A stretch of DNA of 64,000 bases from Archilochus colubris (Eukaryota > Chordata > Aves > Apodiformes > Trochilidae). The stretch lies in contig CM041092.1 of assembly GCA_023079485.1 (NCBI GenBank), positions 6,200,627 to 6,264,626 on the forward strand. Reading direction: 5' to 3'. Below are positions 12,865 through 27,000 of the stretch, in pieces. The notes beneath the pieces were generated by a model. It saw only the letters and a list, made by a program, of their open reading frames with translations, had not been told where the DNA came from and made no database searches. Numbering within the stretch: the stretch's first letter is position 1; each line of letters starts with the position of its first letter. A program made the position numbers and the translations under genes.

Positions 12865-12958
12865 CCCTCTCCTCTTCCCTCATCTCTTCTCTTCTCCTCT
12901 CCTCTTACCTTCTCTCCTCTCTCCTCTCCTCTTCCCTCCTCTCCTCTCCTATCTCTCC
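12865..12958. repeat. Polypyrimidine (CT-rich) tract
   Basis: Roughly 94 bases on the plus strand are nearly all C and T, built of repeating CTCTCCTCTTC-like units with only a few purine interruptions. On the transcribed THSD7B sense strand this is a GA-rich run. Such tracts are prone to length change and can form triplex structures, but no function can be read from sequence alone. Confidence 0.85.
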
Positions 12959-15900
12959 ATGCCAGGGGCTTTCTTCACTATACAGACCTTATGGAAAGGA
13001 AGCACCAAACTCTGCATTCAGCCAAATTTTTCCACCAATCCAGATCATGCCAGCGATGTAAGCATTAGGGAAAGCCCCACCTGCTGAAAGCTGCAGGACC
13101 CCTTCCAGATATTTGACTTTATAAAACCCAAGGAACTCCACACAGATGATGGCTCAAAACACTTGGGTCTCCTTTGGGGTGGCTTCCTCCACCAAAGAGC
13201 CCAGGTGCCACAGATTTTTGAGTGCCCACACTGTGGAGACAGGAGGCAAGGGAGCAAAATGTGGTTTCCTTTTCATTTCTTTTCACCCTGACTTCACAGC
13301 AGGTGACAGCAACAGAAACTCTGCAAAGAGAGGCTGCAATTCATGGTTCCTCAGCAAAGAAAGGAAGCTTTGAGTTCTGTTATAAAGAGTTTAGCACCCC
13401 GTGCATGAAGGTACGATTCAACACTCACTTGGATTTACTTTACAGCTCTATTGGTTGTGTTCAGGTTTAATTACTGGCCTGTAATACTTAATGCAGAAGG
13501 GGAATGTTCTTCTGTACCAGCCACCTGGCAGAGAATTCTCAGAAAACTACTGTATGCTACAAAGGGAGGTAATAATCTTGCATTTTCTATGAAAAATATG
13601 ACTACAGGATACATCTGAAGTGTGCTTCATGCATTGTCACAGATTTGTAGGGAATATTAAATTCTCCAGAGCTTCCAAATTGTCCGACCAATACCTTGAA
13701 GGTGTAATGCTTATCTCAGATATTCTGAGCAATCTTTCTAGAGGAGGCTTTCTTCCATAAGACTAAGAGCTTTAAGCACCTAAATGATGTACTTGAATGC
13801 AATATGAATTTCTGTCCACTTATGCATTTAGATCTCAAGACAGCAGGCAAATGAAATAAGCCTTGGAGAACCATGGGGTGGGGGACCACACCAGGAAGGG
13901 TGCCAGTCTTGGAGAAAGCCACTTTTCCTTCCAGAAAATACAGGGAAAGAGACAACACTGACCATGACAACTACGACTTTGGTCACTGTTAGAATTTTTT
14001 TGGAGGAGAACCCATGACATTGCTCTGAAGTTCATCTGGTGATAAGCAGGAACTAAACTCAGATGGCAAACCAGGGACCTGGGTCCTCCTGGTCACATCA
14101 CAGCCCAGAGCAGCTCCTGCTTCATGGGAAACTGGTTCCTGCCTGGAACTTGATGTAATATTGGAATAACTGAGAACACTGTTCTTCAGTAAAGGCAAAA
14201 GGATAAAAGGTGTTTTCAAAGAAAGAAAGACAAAACAAGAAAGAAAATCCTAGGTTTTGTGGGGTCCACTAGTTAGCTTGGACAGGATCCAGCCCACCCA
14301 ATCTGACTTCCCCCAGAGGTTACCAGCACTGTCTTGGTTGGCTCTCTTCAGATAAAATGGACTTGCTCATTTCATCTCTTTTCTTCCCCATGACACTTTC
14401 CAAGTGCCCAGAATTAGTCACTTTACTCTGAAAGGTATTTTTTTTTTCGGCTGTAGCACTGCAAGTCCACAGCTGTTACTGAGATGCCACTGAACTGAAG
14501 AGTTGCATCCTAATTCTGAGGATACACGAGTGAGACCTAAGTGGGGCTCAGACTGAGATGAACCTTGGGAAGTGCCTTCTGTCCTTATGGTAACCACAGG
14601 CAACTAACACTAACACAATCTGATGGCTGCCTTTTAGCAGTCACCTGTAAGGCACAACACACCAGACCCAACCTCTGATCTGCATCAGGTAAAAGAATTG
14701 AACTGGCATCTCCAGCATGCCAAAAGCCAGAGTTCTCTCTCACACGCTCTTTATTTCTTGTTTTTTTGTTTTTAGCCCTGCTGAATGCATACTTTCCTTA
14801 AAAAAATATAAATAAAAAAAATTAAAAACATTTTAAAAGGTTTAGTTAAGAAACATGTTACAGATACCTATTAAAAATGTTTTATTGGTAACATCCAGAC
14901 CACCTCAAATGACTTTTTTAACTCACTGACTCACACCTGAATATTAGAGTAATCAAAGGTAAATGCACAAGATACATTCAATAGATGATAATTTCAGTAT
15001 AGGAAGATTGAATCCATTTTCATCCAAAGTCAGGGTATAATAACTGCAAAAGAGAAGACAAAAGCATGGCATTTTTTGAAAGATATTAGCTAATAAATAC
15101 TGGTCCCTAATTTGAATTTCTTAACAAGGTAACAAAGAAACTACACGAAGAAATACAACTCTAAGTGGAATTTTTGATTCATCTTAAAAGCAAATTAAAT
15201 TCTTTCCAATAGGGAAAACAAAACAAGGGATGACCCCTGCTTGAACTAAAGAGCTCGTTTTTTCCAACAACTTAATTTTCTTATTGTCTTGTCAATCTCA
15301 GAAAGAGAACCACTCCCATTGGCCTCAATAATGCTCTCCACAGCAAGGCACTGAATCCACAGAAACATTTCCTTCTGAACCAGTTCAATATTAAACTGCA
15401 TCTGCCTGCTTTACATAATGCCTTGGAGCTCTGACACATCATTCTCATTCTTCCTAGTGACCTGTGCACTCATCCCCTACAACACAGTTTAATTATTCCT
15501 GCCAGAGGTGTTCCTCCTGGCTCCAGCAAAAGGGAATCTCTGCTGGACTGGATACAACTAAAGCAGAAAAAAAAAATGACAAATCCCACCAGGCAGCAGG
15601 GATCAAAAGATCAACTCAATAACATAACAAGTATCTTCCTTTTGCCATTCACCACTGTACCGTGCTCATTTTTTAAAAAGAAAATTTGAGAAATTACCCT
15701 GAATAGTTCAGGTTTGCAGAGGGGTGTGGAGCCCTGAGCAACCTCCCCAGTGGAAAAAGGCTCAAGAGGAAGAAATTGCATTTCTGGCTGTTCTGCATTG
15801 CTACCTACAAATTCAGCAAATTTATTTTTTGCACAAATGACTGCTGCAAAAATGCTGCATATTTAATGACAATTACTGGTTTGACATCAATATTTCTCCT

Positions 15901-18900
15901 TGTAGCAATTCAAATTATTCAGGGGAAATAACGAAGCTGTCATCTAAAATACTATATGAATCGTAAAATTTTATGTCCCACTTAAATCTCAGAGAAGAAT
16001 GACAATAAACTTTGATTAAATACTTGCCTGTAACAGAATAAGATGTCAACAGACAGCAGTAAATTCAGAATTCCTATTGACTGGATGCCAGTTTGCTAAA
16101 GGCAACTCAACAGTGCTCAGACAAAGCTGTCTGCTGACTATGTCTTGGCCTAGGCACCTCATCAGATAACAGCAATTCTACATCTAAAAGCAACAACAAT
16201 CAAACTCCAGCAACAGGAGAAATCTCTTAGAACCATTTGAAAGGTGTTCATCTCATCACAGCACCAGGGACTCTTTTGTTTGGGCTTTTTTTTTTTTTTT
16301 TCCATATTGCACAACCAGCTTTAGAAATACCTCAAAATATCCAGGGCTTGCTGTGTGCAGTCACTACAGGGAGACCAATGTCACACTCCACTGAAGTCTC
16401 TGGCTCCTGGTTGACTTTTCTTAATGCCAGTCAACAGGTAAGAACATTGGAGAAGAGCAGTGTCAGTTTGTCAGGGAGAGCAGTGGCGTATGGAATAAAT
16501 TTAATTGCAGCAGTCCATCACTATTATCAGAGCCCCATAGCAGAGAAGAGGAATGCAATAGCAACGAAGACAAATGGAGGTGAAGATCTATCATGAAAAA
16601 AGATGAAGCAGCAAAGAGCAAGCCATTTACAATGGAAAAGAGGAAATAAACACAAATTCAACCAGGATTGTTCTCAGGAAAAAAAAAAAATAAATGAGAC
16701 AATCGATGAGGATTTGAGTCAAAAGACTTAACTAGAATGCAGCTATGAAAAGCAATGCATTAGATTAAGTGGGGGAAAAATTAACCACAATGCTCACTGA
16801 AGAAAAAGGGAATAACAACTCAGGAGAATAAAGAAGAAGGAAAGTAAGATGAAGAAGTATAAGAGAGACAGAGGGAATGCAAACAAATGTGAAAAAGAAA
16901 CAGCATGCCTGGAAATAATTTACAAAATCACCATAAAATCAGAAAGCTTCCCTCAAACCCTGAATCCCTGGCTATAGTCCTATCCCTTACCTATGTCCAA
17001 CCAACCATGACAGAGGTCATGAGAAAAAGATCACAGATTTGTTTTGGTTGGAAAATACCTTTCTGCTTAGCAAATCCAAGATGAATATGTAAAAAAATTG
17101 CTATTTGGTTTTCTTTTCTATATACCCTCTACTCCAATTTGGACTGTTTTACCCACAACTTTTTTCCATCTCAAGTTTATGCATATAAGAAAATTAATTT
17201 GTGACTCTAAGGAAGCTCCAAGAAGGTGAGAACAGGGGGAGACATCTTGGCAAACAGCTGCAGAGAACATCCCAGTATAGCTCTATGGAGAATTATACAG
17301 CAGCTACCAGTCTCAAGGTTAAAAAATAAATAAATAAAAATACAGCTGCGTGAAGTTACCTACATAACAGATTGGATCCAATGGATTTCCTATCCCACAC
17401 AGAGAGACGAGTATTCATTTAAAAGAATTTACTACACATTCACCTGCTGGGCTTGGGCATAAAAGCAGAATTAATTCCACCTTGTGGCTGTTTGCACAAC
17501 CCCTCCTGAATCAAGAGAAACTGCTCACGTGGCAGCTGAAAGTAAACAGGAGTTTGAAGTATTCCTGGAGAAAAGCAGAGAAATTCAGGTGGCTGTTCCT
17601 AATAATTAACATAGCACAGCAGTCTGAAAACACAAAGTATAAGAACTAAATATAATCCATGTTAGTGCTGTGGCCTTTTTTTTTTTCTCTCTCTTTATTC
17701 TTTTTTTTTGCTTCCATTATCCCTCCTCCTTGTAAATGAGGGAATCTACACAGGTGGGTTGATCAAGACTGATTGCAATTAAGATTTATTGTTGAAAGTG
17801 GTGCCGTAGTATAATTGAAACAGGTGTCCTATTTTCTTCTCTGTATTGCTTTGTTTCAAATGCTAATCAACACAAAATATTGTAGAAAACAATTACACAA
17901 ATTATGTCAAATGTATTAAAATATTATGGAATATACAGATCTTTCCAAAATAGGAAGGGAAAAAAAATTAAGAGTCAACTTGTTTAAGAGTCAACTAGTA
18001 TACAGTCCACTTCAACTTTGATATCTCTGCAGTGGGGCAGAAAAACTTTAGTGAATGTGTTCAGGCTTTTTAATTTAGAAGAAGGTAACATTCTATTCCC
18101 TCAGCATCACAGCCATGAATTTCTAAACATCTCATTTTTGCAGACTTAAGGTACCATCTTCACTCTCAAAACTCAAAAAAATCAACTTATACAGGCCCTA
18201 TAAGAAAGGGCAAACTACAGGAATGGTGGTGTCCCACAGTCAGTGATGCCAAAAGGAAAAGCCATGTGTGCCTGCATGGAAAGGTGTAATGTTTTTATAC
18301 CTGCAATTGGATTATTATGATTTTTGTTCTGATTATGCTTCTCTTCAGAATGATTTACCTTGTTGGATTGCTCATAGCCATCAAAAGTCATCATAACAGG
18401 ACTGTTATCCAAGCAATATTCCCAAAATAAGATGGCAATTTGCCATATACTGGGAATAACAAACACCCAGCCCCCAAAATTGCCCCAAGTTTATATTAAT
18501 AGAAGACAAAAAAAACTGTAAACAATAGTGCAGCAGATGAGGTTTATGGAAGCTGGCAAAAGTCTTGTTTTCAGATACAGTGAATGCTAATGATAATAAA
18601 TAACTGCAAATACCATCTGGACCCTTTGAAAAACATCTTTCTGCAAGTCTGCAATTGCATCTCTACAAAAAGAGGATCAATGCAAAAGAAAATGAAAACA
18701 GTAAATTAAAATTAGATTTATTCCAGCTACTTAAAACCAAGTGCTCATTTAGAAGCAGCTAATACAAAGATGTGTTCTGGTTCAGATGCAGAGTCTGGCC
18801 TCATCCCATAAAACAACTCTGGGAGCTTCCACAGTCTATCAGGAAACACTCAGAATTTGCAGGACCAAACACTAACCTATCTTTATTTTTATTATTACTA

Positions 18901-20215
18901 CTAACAGGAGTAGTTATTACTCTTTTCCAATTTTGTCTCTGATTGATCCACAAAACCCAGAACAGAGCAGTACTGTGGTGTCCTATACAATAGCTCTTAA
19001 AAGACTGCAATAAAGAAGAAAATCACCCAGTAATAGGGCTGATCATCAGTCAAGGGTCTAAGCAAACGACTGAAGTCTGCTCTAGACAAAACCAATTCAA
19101 AATGCAAACCCTGATCTTTGGTTATCCAGGAAAAAAAACCTCTTGGTGTACACAATAAATTTGCCAAATATCATCTATGCATGTAAACTGCACAAGACAT
19201 TTTCCTGATGGGTTAAGTTACTTCTGGCTAATATACCCTGACCTGTGCTTGAACCATTTTTTACATAATAAAGCTGTGAATTTTAGAAGTGTTTAATTTC
19301 CACTGTATTTTGCATACCTCATTTGGTACTTAAAGCAGGGATAAATCAATTGTAGGAAACACAGTATTAATAATATCTTCTCTGTGCTTTCACTTTGCCC
19401 ATGAGGTGGAACTTTAATTACATCATTAATAACGATGGCTGCATTTTCAGGCAGTAGTGCATCATTCCTCTAGTGCCCTTTAAAGTGCATTTGGTCTCTA
19501 AACTGCTCCACCCTCTGACTCTGGTTCACTGATTACACTGTAAGAGCCTCATCCTGCTTACAGCTGTCACACCAGGACACAGCTCAGCTACATCAGCATC
19601 AACAGAAGAATTTAAAGGCAGGAATTGCCTATTATAAGCTAAAATGTGGAAGGTTTATTTAGAAAACTTTCCTGTTATTTTATGTCTCCAGAAAATTTAC
19701 ATAGAATTAAAGTTCACAGTTGTTGAGAGAGAGAGAGACTGTAATTTTTCTTAGGAAAAAAACCCAAACCCCATTGTTTCCAATGAAGGTTTCCAGGAGC
19801 AATCCTGAGGAAAACTCTCACCATAAGCAGCACAAGACTGGGTATTTGGATACTGAAATTTAAAAGTGATGAATAAAAGATCTGCCAATGCATCAGAAGA
19901 AAAAATGACGTGTTTTACTCCCCAGAAACCCTGAGATACAATTTTGCCTGAAGCTTGCTTTTGATGCTCCTGGTCCAGATAAGCCAGCATGCTCCACTTC
20001 CTTTTTTCTCAGCTGATGAAACTATTTCCCAGGAATATGTTCACTCTCTCTAGGGTTTGGATGGAGATGGATCCTGCTGCTTGTATGCACATACAGCAAG
20101 ATGAAGCACCCAGCACAATGCTGTTGCAGAGCAGAGCCCACCAGAACACAGATGCCACATCCTAAGGAGGTCTCTGCTGGGTGGGGGACACTGTCCCACC
20201 ACCACCACATCCCTT

Positions 20216-21037
20216 CAGAGGCCAAGTGCCTGGATGGCTGGAGAGTTGGGCTGATTCCAATGGAATGAGGTTTAACAAGGCCAAGTGCCGGGTCCTGCAC
20301 TTTGGCCACAACAACCCCATGGGGAGCTCCAGGCTGGGCACAGAGTGGCTGAGAGCAGCCAGACAGAAAGGGACCTGGGAGTCTGGATGGACAGGAAGCT
20401 GAACATGAGCCAGCAGTGTGCCCAGGTGGCCAAGAAGGCCAATGGCATCCTGGCCTGGATCAGGAACAGCGTGGCCAGCAGGTCCAAGGAAGGGATTCTG
20501 CCCCTGTACTCAGCTCTGGTGAGGCCACAGCTTGAGTCCTGTGTCCAGTTCTGGGCCCCTCAGCTCAGGAAGGAGATTGAGGTGCTGGAGCAGGTCCAGA
20601 GCAGAGCAAGGAGGCTGTGAAGGGATCCAGCAGAATTCCTGTGAGGAAGGGCTGAGGGAGCTGGGGGTGTTGAGGGTGGAGGAGGCTTAGGGGAGACCTC
20701 ATCACTCTCTACAACTCCCTGAAAGGAGGTTGGAGCAGAGGGGGGTTGGTCTCTTTTCCCAGGCAACTCTCAGCAAGACAAGAGGACACGGTCTCAAGTT
20801 GTGCCAGGGGAGGTTTAGGTTGGATATTTGAAAGAATTTCTTTATGAAGAGGCTGATCAGACATTGGAATGGGCTGCCCTGGGAAGTAGTGGATTCTCTG
20901 TCCCTGGAGATATTTAAAAAGAGCCTGGATGTGGCACTCAGTGCCATGGACTGGGAACTGCAGCAACAGTGGATCAAGGGTTGGACTTGATGATCTCTGA
21001 GGTCCCTTCCAACCCAGCCAATTCTATGATTCTATGG
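20216..21037 (+). mobile_element. CR1 LINE 3' fragment, plus orientation, with broken reverse-transcriptase C-terminus
   Basis: This is the longest mobile element in the window, about 820 bp. Its first part translates, in two frames, to the thumb and C-terminal region of the CR1 reverse transcriptase: [20 protein letters not shown] in one frame, then [18 protein letters not shown] and LPLYSALVRPQLESCVQFW in another. A frameshift therefore falls near 20.35-20.4 kb. Around 20.61-20.69 kb sequence is missing compared with a typical CR1 and the frame ends in stops. The final 360 bp closely match the copy at 3.9-4.3 kb, ending in GATGATCTCTGAGGTCCC and an ATTCTATGATTCTATG tail. It lacks the catalytic motifs and is inactive. 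The 5' boundary is approximate. Confidence 0.93.
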
Positions 21038-24000
21038 GCTCAACCACAGCAGCTGGGTTCAGGCTCTGGCACAACCATTGCCACAGAACAAGTCTCTGAC
21101 ACTCTTGCTTCAAAGCAAAGTAAGGGACATGCACACCCACAGATGCTGATTTTTTCCAGACAAAGTGGTGAAGTTAAACCTGAAGACATGAATTTAAAAG
21201 ACTTGTAAGAAAGGTTATTGCCTGTGCTCTGGTAATGTCCTCTGGGAACACCCTGGGCTCACAGAAAGACAGGAGAAGACAAAGTAAAGGGATGGTGAGT
21301 GGAGAAAACTCAAGTGAGGGAATTATCTTTGATGTCAAAATTTCACCAGGCTGGGGCTTTCTCAGGGATGCTCAAGGCAGGGCCAGGTGCTGAGCTGGCA
21401 CTTCAGACAAATGTTCTTTGCTGAGCTCAGGCAGCCACGCCAGCAGCTGCCCTCCCACCTCACCTATTCCTTGTTTGCTCCAAAGTAGAAAAAAAGATGT
21501 ATGAACCATAAAGAGCCAGGATACATAATACTAACCAGTCATTCCCTAACAGGTTTTCCAGCTCCTGTTGGAGAACTATTTTAATTTTGATGCTGGATTA
21601 AAGGCAAACACAGAATCAGTAAATTAAACGAAATGAGCATCCCCCACCCTCCATTTAAACACCCTGAAGTGTCAAGGCTGTCAGAAGGAATTTGGACTTA
21701 CTTTTCAAATAAAAGAACTGAAACAGAAAAACTGGAGAATATCTGGATAAAATTTGTTTTTCTGCCGCTACATTTCTCTGTATGAAAAAAGCAATAACCT
21801 CTCCACAACTTAGAAACTATTTCTGTTCTGATTATTCAGCTATTAAAATGGGAAAGTGTCATTTTATGACAATTGCTTTCGGCAGGAGATATTTTACACT
21901 TATATTCTCAAGGAATATGCACATAAGGAAGAACAATATTAAAACCTTCAGCGTTAATCTGTATTTTCAAAGCTAAGCACATTTTGACAAACTTTCTAAT
22001 AGACACAGTTCAAAATTCATAACATATATGAGCATGATTACATTACTCTAATTTATTTTTTCTCCTTTCATGCGCAGCAATAAAATTTTACCTTTGAACT
22101 TATATTTATTACAACTTTTACTCTATGGAGGGCATGCAGGCACAGATATATAATAAAGTTCCACTAATTCCATCCATTATTGAATCCTAACACTGCAAAT
22201 GGTATCTTACTGTCTTCATGCATACTTAAAATTTCAATTCAAAACTCATTTCATTAAAAGCGCTGCTTAAGCAACAGCATATGCTTTTTTTTTTAAAGTT
22301 CCTGGTTTAATGTTGCAAAATTATATTTTATACATATTCAGAAAAAAGCAGGCAGTGTTAGTATTCGTGTTTAGGAGTTGTAAGCAAAAGCTTGATAAAC
22401 ACTAAATATTTGAGTGCTCCATCCATCAGACTCCTGAGTACTCTAAGTCTGTAAAGAAGGAAAGTGCTGGAGAAGAACTTTTGCCTTCCCACAGGCTGAT
22501 GTAAATTGGATCTAATCCCATTGGTAAAAATCCTATTGACTTTACCAATCTTGGAAGTTTGCAGCTAGGCAGGAACAGCTTTAAGCTAAATGCAGCACAA
22601 GCAGGTCAGAGCAGAGGGGGAATTTAGGCCATGAGGAGCATGGGTCATCACATGGCACTAATGATACCTGGTCAATTAAAACATGACAGCAAACAAGACA
22701 AATTTTGTGTGTCTCTAAAATTGGTTAATATACTGTTAAATGATAAGACAATCCAAGTCAGGAAGGGAGAAGCTGATGCAATCAAATACATGACCAAGGG
22801 CAAAAGTTGAGTTAAACTGCAAGTATAACATTGGCACAACCTCCTTGCTCTTCACAAAGGTCACTTCCTACATCAGCTCCAGCTTCATTGATCAGCAGCC
22901 CAGATAGCAGCTGCTCACATGTCCCTCAGAGTCATTGGCAAAAAAACCAAAAAGAGACAAAAGGATGACTTTCCATATCCAATGTCCTCACCACATTTCT
23001 GGCAACTGTGCAGTCATGGATAAAGCACCAATAAGGAAAAAGGAACAGAACAGACTACTCTGCAAACATACCAGAAACAACTTTAGCACCTTTACATTTG
23101 GCACTGAAGCATCAAAAATGATAGCTGCTGTTATTGCTGTAGTTATAGGGCTGGAACTCAGAAAAAATTCCATTTTGCTTCCTGTAAAGACAGGCACATG
23201 ATGTTTGGGGGTTCCTAAATCCACAGGAGCAGATTTCCCACCATGGCCAGTATGCACAACACCCACAAGACCAAATACCTGAACATTTGATGGCACTTTG
23301 CCAGAAACAGTCCAAACAGGGCTCCCAAGCCCACTACAGGGTCCATCACCCCCATCCTCCTGAAGGCAGACTACCCCAGCTTGACTTCCACAGGCTTCAT
23401 TATGACACAAGGGAAGTCTGGAAAACTCAACAGCCAGGACTGCTGTCAGCCCCTGACTTGGGCTTCTCTAATCACAGATTTCCGAGATGCACCAGCAACA
23501 TGACCCCTCTAAAGCATTACTCTGTTCCCATCACATCTGTGACCCCACACAGGCTCACAGGCTGAAGAAGTCTGAAACTTTGATATACAAACCCATGTCA
23601 AGTTAACTACAGTAAAAATCCTCTGCCTGCAAGTCAGCAGTGGTCAGATACATCCCTCCTGAGCCAACTGCAAGAGAGGAACACAAGGGAATAACTACAT
23701 TGAGGTAATTAAACTTAAGCTTTTTGACCACAAAACACCAGACCAGGCTGGGGAAAGGTGTGAGGGCTGTTATTTTAACACCAGCACACAGATGTGATTT
23801 AAGTTGCCACACTGGAGGACTTCCCAGAGTTAAGTAGGATTCAATTCATGATACCAAGCTCTCAGAGGCTGCGTTGATCAAATTTAGACTGCTGAGTTAT
23901 TCTGTGCCACAGAAAGCCCAGAAATCACCAACCTCAGATTTGTGTGAGCTCCCAGCTACAAGCAGCAAGGCAAGGAGCAGCTTATCACAGCTGGTGATAA

Positions 24001-24040
24001 CACAGGGTGTTGTCTTCCACACTGAAGTGATCTGAGATTT

Positions 24041-24070
24041 ACTAGAACTTACTAGAATTTACTAGAACTC
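24041..24070. repeat. Short tandem repeat, 10-bp unit, three copies
   Basis: Three consecutive near-identical decamers, ACTAGAACTT, ACTAGAATTT and ACTAGAACTC, lie in the long intron. The preceding bases (GAGATTT) extend the similarity slightly. It is too short to classify further. Confidence 0.85.
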
Positions 24071-27000
24071 CTTCAGGAATCTGGCCTTGCCCACAGAGAG
24101 GAATACTCACTTGTTAAAAAGGAGAAAGGTTTCTTTGGAGCAGGTAAACAGAGCTACCTCTCTCCAGCAATGGTTGAAATGTATTCCACTACAGATGGAA
24201 AACACTTTAAAATCACCTCACTGGTAAGACAACCTCCCAACATACTGAAAATCAGCAGGAAGCATTGAATTAATAATATATGCTAAGATGCACTCCTACA
24301 ACCATGAATGTTTCATCTATTTGTTCACTAACTGACACTGTACCCTATGGCTGCTATGTGGTTCTGAAGCCTTGAGACAGGGGAAGAATGAGAGTGAAGT
24401 GGCTGCAAAGCAGGGAACCACAGAAAAACAGAGGGAAAAGCCTCTGGAGAGAGTCTGGAGCAGAAAACTATTGGCAAAAGAGGGAAGGAGATAATGTCAA
24501 CATCTGGACTGGGATGGAGAAGAGGGAGAAGGGAGTTAATGTGAGCACTGGGGAAGGGTGTCTTTATATTCAGCAAACATGGGGCTACATTTCCATGATG
24601 TGTAGAATACTTGCTAGCAATATATGATGCTACCACTTCTGTGCTGTGGATACAAAGGGATGCAAACAAAATGAGTTTTCAGAGAGCATGTAACACCAGC
24701 TGACTGCACTATGTAACTTATCACACACAGACTGACTGCTGGAAAAAAGAACCTTTACACACCTTTGGGGTCTTACCAGTGTATCCTAATGTTCTGGATC
24801 ATGACAAATGATTGGATAACAACTCCTAGTCCCCTTGTCATCGTCCATCTTCTTAGGAGGCTTATTTCTTGAAATCCTGATGATGAACCTCTGTAGTCAC
24901 TTATCTGAGCAGCAAAAATTTATGGCCTTTACTAGAAAATGAAATTCTCCTCCAGGAGGATTGCGATGGACACAAAAGGGCAAATTGTCACCCTGGAGTA
25001 GGTGGATGTATTTTCTTTTTCTGTAGCAGGAGCTATATACATTTATCCCATGTCAGAATTTGGACAAAAGGGTATCTCCTGTAATAATAAGAATGGCTAA
25101 TTTCCAATTAAATAAGCTTGCAGATTGCAGAGATGCCCTTATGAGAAAAAAAAAAAAAAAGATGAGGCCCCATAACTAATCCTGCTTTCACTGCACATTT
25201 TTAACAGGGATGCCAAAGCAGAGTCTCCAAAATACTTACTAATTACATTGGACTGCCTCCAGCCACTGGCACTGGCAGGGAGCAGGCAAAGTTTGCAAGG
25301 AACCAACCCACCATGAGTTCCAAGATGATGTTATTGTGTGGAAAAAGCTTTGACGGAGCCAACAGACAGGAGAACTGAAGAGTGAAGTATTGTGGGGCTG
25401 ATTGGGACAGAAAATACTACCATAGTCTGGGGACTTCCTGAGCAGCTATATAGAAATATTCTGGCACAGCTGGGAGCAGCCCCCAGTATGGCAAAATGCA
25501 AAAGTGCAGAGTAACATGGACTCCTCAGCATTCACATTGGACTTAAATACACACTGTTTCCAGCCGATACTGGAACTGCTTGTAGAGTAGAACTTGTAGT
25601 AGACACTGGAGTATAAAAAGAAGAAAAGCTGTAGGGCAGAACTCCATAAATTCAGCTGAAAGAATCCACATTTCACTTCATTTCTTGTGTGCTCAGTGGC
25701 AGGATTTGGCACCCTAAGAATGGCTATTCCTAACACAGGAGGATCCCAAGCTAAGAGCAAAGGGTGACTGAGAGATCCAAAAGTACACTGAAAAAAATGA
25801 AGTGTACTTTTGTCTGGTCAACTAGCTATGAGAACTTGCAAATCCATGCAAGTTGCATGTGACCCTCAGAAAAAGCAGTACTAAAACAGCTTTTCCAGAC
25901 TTTGTATCAAGCTGCACAGTTAGCCATTAATTAGCTTGGAGTTTAAAACCTCCATCCCAGCTCCACTGTAACAAGGGTTGAAAGAACTTGCAGGTGCCCA
26001 GAGTGCCACCATAAATATTGATCACAACGCTCGTGTCACTTCATTAGCCATGAAGTGAGCAGTGGTCCTCCAGGGAGAGAAAGAGGCAGATCCAATTTTA
26101 ATCAAATGGCCATACTAAAATGCAAACTTTGTGGAATATTACTTTAATTATTGCTCTTTACTCATGCCAATTGCAGCTTATTTAAAAAAAAAGGGGGGGA
26201 AGAGAGAGAGATGTTTCTCGACAGAGAGCCAAAACCCTCAGCCCTATGTAATGATGTAATGATCCCCAAGTGAACTCTGCAACCAGCAAAAGCAGTTTTC
26301 CAGCCCAGCACCTCACCCCAGGCTCGTTAGAACAACAGTTCATTAAGCAGGCAAAACTTTGTGCTTCCCCAGCTACTAGTGTTTCTGCTCCAAACTGCTC
26401 CCTGGCAATGAAGGGCCCAGACAGACATTAGCTTATTCAGACCGACCTACATATATAGTACATAAATCCTAAACCATTTAACCTTCAAAATATATCTCTG
26501 GGAAAACTGGCAGTGAATATCTGAAAAGGATTACAGGAAAAGTATTAGTTGTCAGTGAAAATGAAAATATGGATTTCAATTGAAACTCTATATAATAAGG
26601 GGGAGTTTTTCCCCCCAAATCCGTTCGTCTAGCAGTCATGCTGAACGGAGGGAAATTGTACAGCTAGCTCAGAGTACACAGGGAAAGCTGATGTACTTTT
26701 AAAGCTATATTTCTATCTACTTAAATGAAACATTTCACTTTTTTATTTTTCTGCTTTAATCAGGATATAACCTCATTAAATGGCAGTGTGCAAAAAGAAC
26801 ATACAAACTAGAAAGAAAATGTAAAAACTTTCTGAATAAATTAATGTTTATGGCTTTTAGACTTTGATATTCTGGTCTTTACTACTTAAATGCAGTTTAA
26901 ATGTATTACTTGCCACGGCCTTTACATTAAACCCAGTAAGTCTGCAATTTGTGATAAAATTCCTTATCTCTTTCTTTCTGAACCTACCCAAAGATCCAAG

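Noticed and set aside
22988..23410. Minus-strand open frame of 140 codons, in gene sense, with several cysteines
   Set aside because: The cysteine spacing does not match a TSP1 module. It has no acceptor/donor pair with a matching phase, and the exons on each side already join without it.
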